From: Mrakia gelida
Lineage: Eukaryota > Basidiomycota > Tremellomycetes > Cystofilobasidiales > Mrakiaceae
DNA: 64,000 nucleotides
Reading direction: 5' to 3'
Assembly (NCBI GenBank): GCA_024345305.1
Contig: BRON01000012.1
Span: 744,001 to 808,000, forward strand
Below, one piece after another: positions 56,880 through 64,000 of this stretch; the first letter of the stretch is position 1; each line of letters opens with the position of its first letter. The translations under genes and the position numbers were made by a program. The notes beneath the pieces were generated by a model, which made no database searches, was not told the origin of the DNA, and was given only the letters and a program-made list of their open reading frames with translations.

Positions 56880-59800
56880 ATGAACGAGACGACGCACTCT
56901 TCCTCCCTCCCTTCCCAGTTCGATCCTTCCAGTCTCAGCCCGTCAGAAGAACGAGCACCCCTACCACCAGTACATCCTTCATCCACTCCTCCTCAATCCC
57001 AGGAACTCCTCTCTTCGCCCGAGACTCCCCTCCCTCCCACGACACCCAGAACCCCAGAGCTCCCTTCCGGATCGAGAACTTCCAACAACAGCATCCCCAA
57101 GAGCACTCAGATCAACCTTCTACGAACGAATCAGAGCGGAATGGTTAACGACTCGTCGAGCAGTAGAGCAGACGCTCAGGAGGACATAGGTCTCGGGTTC
57201 GGCGCTGCAGGAGGGAACGGGTTTGGTGGACGATTGGGAGGAGGAGGAGCAGGAAAGGAAGGAGCTGGAGGTCATCAGTCCCTCGTCCACCCATCGGCAG
57301 CCCCTACGTCTTCCTCGTCTCGAGCTCAACTTTCAACATCAGCATCCACATCAAGTCATCCTCAAACCCATCATCGATCGTCGAGCAAAGGAAACGCCGT
57401 CCCATCAGCCTCAGGAACAGCGTCGTCGTCCTCGTCCTCTTCAACCTTCCTTCCTCCTCCACCACCTCCACCGCCCTCTTCCTCCTCCTCGACCTCTACC
57501 ACCACCCACTTCAAACGACCTATAGCCTCTTCCTCCCACTCCAAACCTCACCCTGCATCATCCGCAACCTTCACCATCCGTCCAACCCCCGTCCCTCTCG
57601 CTTCCTCAGCAGACGATGTCCCGATGCGGTCACCTTCACCTTCGCCTCAACGACCAGAAACCTCAAACTCCCTCGTCCCCTCCTCCGCCGCAGGATCCGA
57701 CGACGAGGACGCTGAAGGAGAAGACGACGTGGAGGACGAGGAGGAGGAAGAAGAAGACGAGCCTGCTGGAGTCCCTACGGAGGAGGAGATCGAGAAGCTG
57801 CAGGAGAAGGTGGATCAGGTGTCGTTGGAGTTTGGGCTGGGAGACGACGAGGAGGTTGGGGACGATGAGAGTAGGGAGATGAAAGGGTTGAGAGAGATGA
57901 GGGATTTGGTGAGTATTCTGCATCCCTCTCACGTCATCTGGGCTCTGCTGCTTCGTATTCAGGAGAAGGGAAGGGTCGCCGAGCTGACGTGTGTGCTTTC
58001 TTTCTTTCTTTTTCTTTTCTTTCCTCGTGGCGTTTCGGTGGGATTTCCTAGATCGCTCCTCTCCTTCCAGCTCTGCACATGATCCCAACGCTCTACTCCC
58101 AGGTTCAGTCTCAGTCGGAATCCATCGTCTCTCTGCGGAAGGTCCTCACCATTCAAGCTGAGCTCGCTCAACGAGCCGCGGAGGAGAACAGGTTCGTTCG
58201 CTTGTCCTTTCTCGTCCTCGTTTAGCTTTCTTCTTCTCGATCGACTTCCCTGCCCATAATATACACCTCTCCCTCCTTCTTTTGGTCTCGTACTGACACA
58301 ATTTCGTCCGTTCCTTCTCCTTCTCCTGAATCAGATCCATTCAAGAAGTCGAACGCGCCGGATGGGAATCGTCGCTCAACGTCCTTCTCGACAAGGCTAG
58401 GGACGCTCACGGGAAGGAGATGGCTATCCAGCAGGAGAAAATCGCTCAGTCGAAGCCGAAGGCTTGGAGTTCTGGTCCGAGTCAGTCGAAGAAGGAGACA
58501 GGGTTCGCGAAGATCGAAACGGTCGACAACGAGGATTACGACAAGTTGATCAAGAAGTGGCTCGTGAGTCTTCCGTTCTTCCTCTTCCTGTCCGGCTCCT
58601 TCGAGATGAGACTCGAACGAAGAAGTACTGACGTCGCCTTCCATTGGTCGGTTGGTTTTGTAGGAGCTTCAAGCTGAGAACAGGAAGGCTGGAGTCGAAA
58701 AGACAACGATGATGTACAAGGTGAAACCTCGCTCTCTCTCTCGTTCTCATCCATCCTTCTTCTTTCTCCTCCCTCGCCGAAATGCTGACCCAATCTCTCC
58801 CACTGTCGTGACCAGATCCGAGACTCGGAAACCCAAATCAGCGCCCTCACCGAAGAGCTTCACTTCCTTCGAGCCTCAGCCCTCCACGGATCTCGTTCAG
58901 CACCACCACCGTCCCTTCCTTCGGCTCGTAACTTCCGACCCCCCGCTCCTATCTACGGATCGGCAGAAGATCTCCCTCTTCCTCCTCCAGCTCGTCGCCA
59001 AACCCTCGGAGACGCACGAGCAGAGCACCTCCTCCTCGCCGCCAAACGACTTCGAACCCTTCGAGTTGCCAACCCCGAGATCGGACTCATCAAGACAGCA
59101 GACTACGGACTCGCTGGGATGGACGTACCGGAGGATGTGAAGAACCTCGGAGGAGTGCTTGCCAAGTCTGGAGGAGGAGGAGGCGCGTCCAGTTCGATGA
59201 TGGCTCTCGGGTCGAGTGGGTTCGAGTCGAGTGGAGTTGACGGAGATGGAGACGACGACATGGGCTCGGGCACGGTTGGAGGTCGAACTCCCAAAGCCAA
59301 GGCTGCCGCTCGAGGGAAGGGGAAGAAGTCTCTCGCCAACAGCAACTCTCTCCACATCATCTCCTCGTCCTCCGCCGCTCTCCCCATCCCTCGAACTCCT
59401 ACCGCCGCCGCGAAGGGCAAGTCGCCGTCCAAGAAGAAGGGAGGAGCAGCATCAGGATCGACTCCTTCGGTCGAGATGACTCCAGGAGGAACCGCCGTCC
59501 CAGGAGCCAGCTTCGACGACCTGTTGATGGCGGCTGGTGTCTTCTCGCGTCCGACGACGACGACGACAATGGGTGTCTCAGCAGCGAGGGGAAGTGCGAA
59601 CGCCGACGACGGGGAGGATGAGATCGACGAGATCGAGAGTGACGGAGGGTCGTCGACGTTGATCGAGTCGCCCAAGAGGAGGAGAGTCGAGGGAGGACCG
59701 GCGTCGTCGTGGGTTCCCGGCCAGACTCTCACCAGTGGAGATCTCAGCCGTCAGCAACAGCAACAACCCATCGCTGGACCTTCCTCGTCATCCTCGGCGA

Positions 59801-60866
59801 GTGTCGCACCACCCAGGAATCCTCTCAACTCCAGTACGGGATCGGAAGGAACGATGCACGCTACCGCTCTCGACCTCCTCGCTCTCGCCAGCTTCGGATC
59901 TCAGGACCCTTCCTCTTCCTCGGTTCACAACCCTTCCAGCCAAGCCTCAGCATCCTCCTCCTCTTCGTCGCGTCTCGGAGGAGTCATGGCTTCCTCCCAA
60001 CCCACCAACACCTCCTCCCAACACGGAAACGGAAACGGAGGAGGTCTCGTCTCCCTCGAGCCAGCCTTCGTCCTTCGCTCCTCGCCCGACCTCGATCCCT
60101 TTACCTCCTCCCAAAACAACAACAACAACGCACATCCCTCCTCATCCTTCTATCCCGCTCAGCACACCCCTCTTCGACCGAATCAGTACCAGCAGGACGA
60201 TTTGTTCTCGCCTTCGACGACGCCAGGGAGCTCGGTGCCTTCGCGCGTGAAGGACTTCGCTGGTGTCGAGGGAGGAGGAGGAGTTGGAGGAGCTGGAGGG
60301 GAGGGACTGTTTGGAAGTCCTGCTGGAGGAGGGAAGTTCGTGAACATGTCGGCGGCGAACGTGCCTGGGGGTGCTGCTGGAGCGGGAGCGGGAGCGAACG
60401 GAGGGAACAACATGCCTGCGAGGAGGGTGAGGAGTCCTTATCTCAAGTGGAGTAATGAGGAGGATGAGCTGCTGGCTAGGGTGAGCTCTTTCCTTCTTTT
60501 GTTTCGGGACTCGTTTCCAGGAAGGGAAGGGTGAGGACGAGGACGAGAACTGACGCGTTTGCCTTTCCTTGCTTTCGTTTCCTTCCCCAGGGAGTCGCCA
60601 AGTACGGTCAGAAGTGGGATCTCGTCTCCAAGGCGGTTCCAACGAGAAGTTACCATCAGTGTCGACAGAGGTGGCTCAGGAAACTTGGTTCGTCGCATCC
60701 TCCCTCACCTCTCCTCGCTCTTCCTCCTCGCACGAGCTGACCTCTTCTTCGCTCGGCGCTCGGTTCGTTCGTTTCCTCAGGTGTCTTCGACCACAAACCA
60801 GCCATCGCAACTTCAACCAGCAACTCCGCTACCATCTTCGGTGGACATGCCGATCAAGAGAGCTAG
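56880..60866 (+). CDS. Large low-complexity protein with C-terminal SANT/Myb domain
   Basis: Probable chromatin or transcription protein. The N-terminus (56880-57700) is Ser/Pro-rich, followed by an acidic block (DDEDAEGEDDVEDEEEEEED, 57700-57760) and coiled-coil segments: EEIEKLQEKVDQVSLEFGLG, SQSESIVSLRKVLTIQAELA, GWESSLNVLLDKARDAHGKE, IRDSETQISALTEELHFLRA. The central part has LLLAAKRLRTLRVANPEIG and a basic Ala/Gly/Lys stretch (59290-59450), then DDLLMAAGVFSRP and a KRRR basic cluster that could be a nuclear signal. The C-terminal SANT/Myb repeat reads YLKWSNEEDELLARGVAKYG, then WDLVSKAVPTRSYHQC and QRWLRKL (60440-60690), with three spaced Trp residues. A last exon ends at TAG 60866. No specific ortholog recognised. 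Confidence 0.8.
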
Positions 60867-61704
60867 CTCTTACAGTAAAACTCCTTGTCTCTTCTGTCGT
60901 CTCCTCGTTTTTCGTTCTTCGGTTTCGTTTCCCTCCTCATTATCTTCCCTTATCTCCACACCCACGTATAATTCTCCACTCAGTCTCTACTTGTATCTTT
61001 TGGTATCGCTTCGTTTTCTCTCTCTCTCCGCTATCTTTATCTACTACATTTCTACTCAGTTCGTTCTTCGTTCGACGCGTTCGTTTAGTTTTCGTTCGTA
61101 CGTCCTCGTTATCGAGTCATGGCTCGCTTCTTCTCAATCTGACGAGAGGTGAGGGGAAGGTGACGAGAAGGAGATGGAATCGCGAGAGGGTCGTAGACAA
61201 GTGAGGGCTACAGTGCGGACGAGAGACGTAAACAAACGAAAGGCGAGCGAGAATGAGGGGGAGGACGAGCAGAGATGGCGTATACAGCTAGCGACTACTG
61301 AAGAGATGAGCTAGGGATGCATGGTGAAGGAGGAGCAGAGAAGGATAAGAAGATCGAAGTGACGAAGAAGAAGAGCAAAGCGACGCGATGTCAACAACGT
61401 CACCGACGCGTCGCGGATCTACTCCGTTCGCTGCGTTTCTAGCGACCAGAGTCCTAAGCAAAGAGACCAAAGTGAAGCGAAGATGCGAGGAGTGGTGTAG
61501 GCCCATTAACTGCGAAGCGAAACAAAGGGGGGCAGGAGAACTCAGGTGGTCAGTTAGACGTGTGCGAGCCGTCGCTCGAGCTCGAACCTGTCACCTCCTC
61601 CCTCACTTCTTGAACCACAAGACTCACAAGGACTGATAGTGTAGTGATGCAGAGCAGCAAAGGATACAGAGCAGATGGACCAGCCTTCACCGCTCCAGCC
61701 ACCG
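60867..61704. other. Convergent 3' region
   Basis: About 840 bases between facing stops. Left part is T/C-rich 3' UTR-like sequence. ACGCGT motifs occur near 61076 and 61406. I looked for a tRNA near 61590 because of a GGTTCGA on the minus strand but no cloverleaf could be built. No gene is seen. Confidence 0.5.
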
Positions 61705-62219
61705 TCAAACCTTCGCTACCAGACCTCCTCCAGGAGGCGATCCGGTCTTCCTTGAATTTCGAGGGTCGTCGATGAGTTTCCCAAAAGTGACCATGGGATC
61801 CTCTAGAGGGAGGACGACTCGCTTGGGCTTGGAACCGTAAGGGGGTGGACTAGAATAGGAACTGGTCGGGAAAGGAACGGGAGGGCGAGGCGAGTCAGCA
61901 TGAAAAGAAGGGAAGCGAGAGGATGGTCTCGATCGAGCTCGAGGTTCGGATCTACGCGAAACGAAGGAGGAACAGAGAGAGGTGCTCACTTGGAAGGAGG
62001 AGGATGACCAGGGTAGCTTGATCCTGATTCGGCTGATTTGTAGACTGCCATGAGTTCGGCGAGGGAGTCTTTGGGTTGGGAAGGAGAGGAAGGAGAGGGG
62101 AGGGAGTTGGATCGTCGCGGAGGGAGGAGGGGTCGTTCGTCGTTCGGATTTGGATTGGGAGGGGACGAGGATGTAGAGCGGTTGCGAGAGGACGAGAAGA
62201 TTTTGAAGATCGATGGCAT
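61705..62219 (-). CDS. Small Ser/Pro-rich hypothetical protein with PPPYG motif
   Basis: Not recognised. ATG 62219 gives MPSIFKIFSSSRNRSTSSSP, then NDERPLLPPRRSNSLPSPSS and DSLAELMAVYKSAESGSSYP. One intron with perfect donor/acceptor (about 61888-61986) joins PPSN|SYSSPPPYGSKPKRVV. The C-terminus reads LEDPMVTFGKLIDDPRN and ends GGGLVAKV at 61705. About 139 residues. It carries SSPPPYG, as does the hypothetical at 53351 (SSPPPYG near its middle); both could bind WW-domain ubiquitin ligases of the Rsp5 type. This is an inference from a four-residue motif. Confidence 0.62.
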
Positions 62220-62881
62220 GGCTACCAGGATATTAATGAGAAGAAGGAGAAGGTCGTTGTGGTTGGGTGGCGAAAGCATCGAGCAGCTCGCGGAGAGGGC
62301 AAGAAGGGGATCAAATCCTCGCTTCCGAGCTGGAGCTTCACGCTTTCGAAGCCATGTGGGCTCTTCGAATCTGACTCGTGTAACTTTTCTCGCTCGCGGC
62401 TCTCTGGCAGACCCAGGCGCAGGACGTATACTCGAGGTATACGCTGGAAAGTTCTCTGGCCGGAGTCCGAAGACGACAAAATGGAGGAGAAAAGGTAATT
62501 TGGACGCGTCGAAGCACCCATGCTCTCGATGCCGTGAGGTTTTTCTTCCTCGTGCTACTTTCCACGAGGTACAGCTCGACCTCGAATATAGATATGAAGA
62601 TGAGCTGACCTGCTCAGCTTTCTCACCCGTCAGGCGACGGAAAACATCTGGCCGAAGAGAATTTAAAAGCGTCCACGAACGATCTCAACTCGTACGCTCT
62701 CGCAGAGCTCCTCTTCGACCTCGAGCTCAGAATCGAAGACGATCAACATAAACGCACGTTACTCGAGGCAAAACCTACGTAGAAAGGCGAAAGAAACGAG
62801 ACACGAAACGAAACGAAGGAACCGAACCAAAATCAACCAAAAACAACTTCGACGCGTCTCTCCACCCCTCTCCCATCCAAC
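62220..62881. other. Intergenic region between two minus-strand genes
   Basis: About 660 bases: promoter of the small hypothetical gene and 3' region of the next gene. A GACGCGTCG palindrome lies near 62502. Plus-strand open frames here have no conserved content. Confidence 0.45.
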
Positions 62882-64000
62882 CTAGAGCGAAACCAACACC
62901 GGCACCCTACTCAACGGATCCTCATCCTCCACACTCGGCGTCCCCGCCACAGGTCTCCTCATCTCCCTCGTCTCCTCCTCACTGGTCGTTCTCCTCGCCT
63001 CCCCTCCACCCAACTCCAACCTCATCTCGGATCCCCTCCTCCCACTGCCAGCTCCGTTCCCAGGCATCTTCCCCTTCCTAATCGTATCCGCATCACTCCC
63101 CCCATCCTCCTCATCCCTCTCATCATGCACCCCAAGTCCGTTTTGGTCGACCTCAGACGCTCTTCTCTGGGTTTCTCGTTCCTCAGCCTTGGCACCAAAC
63201 TCCCCAATCCCGATCCCCAGACCCGTGCTCATAGCAGCTGAGTTGAATAGTTCCGTCCCTGGAACGAAGGAGGATTTTCTTCGAGAGGTCCCTCCTACGC
63301 CTCCTGCCGAGGAGTAGGTTGATCCGCCGAGGTTGGGGGAGAGGGCGACGGAGGGTCGACGGGCGTAGGCGTCGTTGAGGGAGGGGGAGGAGGATGAGGA
63401 GAGGCGATTGGAGTGGAGGTGTGGCGAGGAGGAGGAAGATTGGATGAGAGAGGGAGTGGAAGGGATGGAGGCGGAGACGGAGACGGAGTCTCTTCGACGG
63501 GATTGGGTGATGGAGAGGGAGATGGTTTCGGCTACTCGGAGGCCTAGGTCGAAGTAGTTGTCGTTGGAGAGGGGGGCGACTGCAGTGCCAAGTGAGAAAA
63601 AACGAAGATGAGTTCGAGCGAAAGAGAAGCGAGGCAAGAAAAGAGCGAGAAACGGGACTCACACATCTCGCAATGAGCATCCACCTCGGACTTCGCGACG
63701 CTGTTCTTCGCGGACACCCAGAGTCCTCGAGTGGGTCCTCCTGGCTGAGGAAGGACGCAGAAGGTTCGAGGGAGGAGGTAGCCTTTGGTTTGAGGGAGGA
63801 GGGTGTAGTAGCTGTGAAAGCAAAACCGAGAACGAGAGAAGCGATCAGGCTCGATCTTCGAGACGCGTGCGTTCGAAGAGACGAGACGAGACGACTCACT
63901 TCCTGAAGATGATCCCCTCGTTCTCGACCATTCCTTCGATCCCTTCCAGTCTGGCCTTCATCTGCTCTCCGTCCCAGAGATTCCCGATGAATCGAAGATG
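62882..64000 (-). CDS. Unrecognised protein, 5' part outside the window
   Basis: Family not recognised. The exon at the window edge reads HLRFIGNLWDGEQMKARLEG and ENEGIIFRK. The next joins as YYTLLPQTKGYLLPRTFCVL and GGPTRGLWVSAKNSVAKSEV, ending AHCEM. The last exon starts APLSNDNYFDLGLRVAETIS and becomes a long low-complexity Ser-rich tail (SLIQSSSSSPHLHSNRLSSS and so on) ending VPVLVSL at TAG 62882-62884. The compact first part looks like a folded domain and the tail a disordered regulatory region. At least two introns, both with GTGAGT donors. Confidence 0.65.

Noticed and set aside
61540..61640. Possible tRNA, from a GGTTCGAGCTC-like B box on the minus strand
   Set aside because: No acceptor, D or anticodon stems could be paired around it.
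62290..62390. Possible tRNA, from TTCGAATC on the plus strand
   Set aside because: No A box and no matching stems at proper distances.
1..64000. Hundreds of GTGAGTC/GACTCAC and CTGAC words as a regulatory repeat
   Set aside because: They are the intron donor and branch-site consensus; orientation follows the gene strand.

Overview
The window is nuclear DNA from an intron-dense, moderately GC-rich fungus, most likely a basidiomycete yeast of the Pucciniomycotina (Sporobolomyces/Rhodotorula-like). This placement is inferred from gene content and style, not from a search. Genes are packed tightly on both strands. Nearly every gene has several introns of about 50-110 bases, usually with a GTGAGT-like donor, a CTGAC (or CTAAC) branch site and a CAG acceptor. 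Long overlapping open frames on the opposite strand are by-products of this base composition. Exon joins were made by eye, so internal boundaries are approximate even where the family call is firm.

Left part (1-12.5 kb): the 3' end of aspartate-semialdehyde dehydrogenase (HOM2), a RIC8/synembryn-like G-alpha chaperone/exchange factor, then a large minus-strand adenylation-carrier-reductase (NRPS-like) enzyme divergent from an allantoate-permease-type MFS transporter. The transporter is bracketed by two nearly identical 366-bp inverted repeats (9201-9566 and 13302-13667).

Middle left (13.8-25 kb): two full paralogous cation diffusion facilitator (CDF) genes, one minus (14335-16888) and one plus (22501-25008), enclose the histidine biosynthesis gene HIS4 and an F-box-like gene. 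A decayed third CDF fragment lies just downstream of the minus copy (about 13860-14250). This is the most rearranged part of the window.

Centre (25-42 kb): an unrecognised minus gene, a SAGA subunit (SGF29), a BTB/POZ gene that looks broken, and two head-to-head RNA-binding protein genes: a two-RRM protein on the minus strand and a Gln-rich three-RRM Ngr1/Nam8-like protein on the plus strand. They share a 1.35-kb promoter region.

Right (42-64 kb): an FGGY carbohydrate kinase, a small membrane protein, an intronless DUF1697 gene, a histidine-phosphatase (Pmu1-like) gene, a second F-box-like gene with an apparent frameshift, a UreF urease accessory gene, a small hypothetical, a fucosyltransferase-like type II membrane protein, a large SANT/Myb protein, a small Ser/Pro-rich hypothetical and a partial unknown gene. 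Several are housekeeping genes (amino-acid synthesis, urease, chromatin, RNA binding). I see no CRISPR array, tRNA, rRNA, intact transposon or virus. The novel material is in the duplications and decay around 9-14 kb, not in a new multi-gene system.
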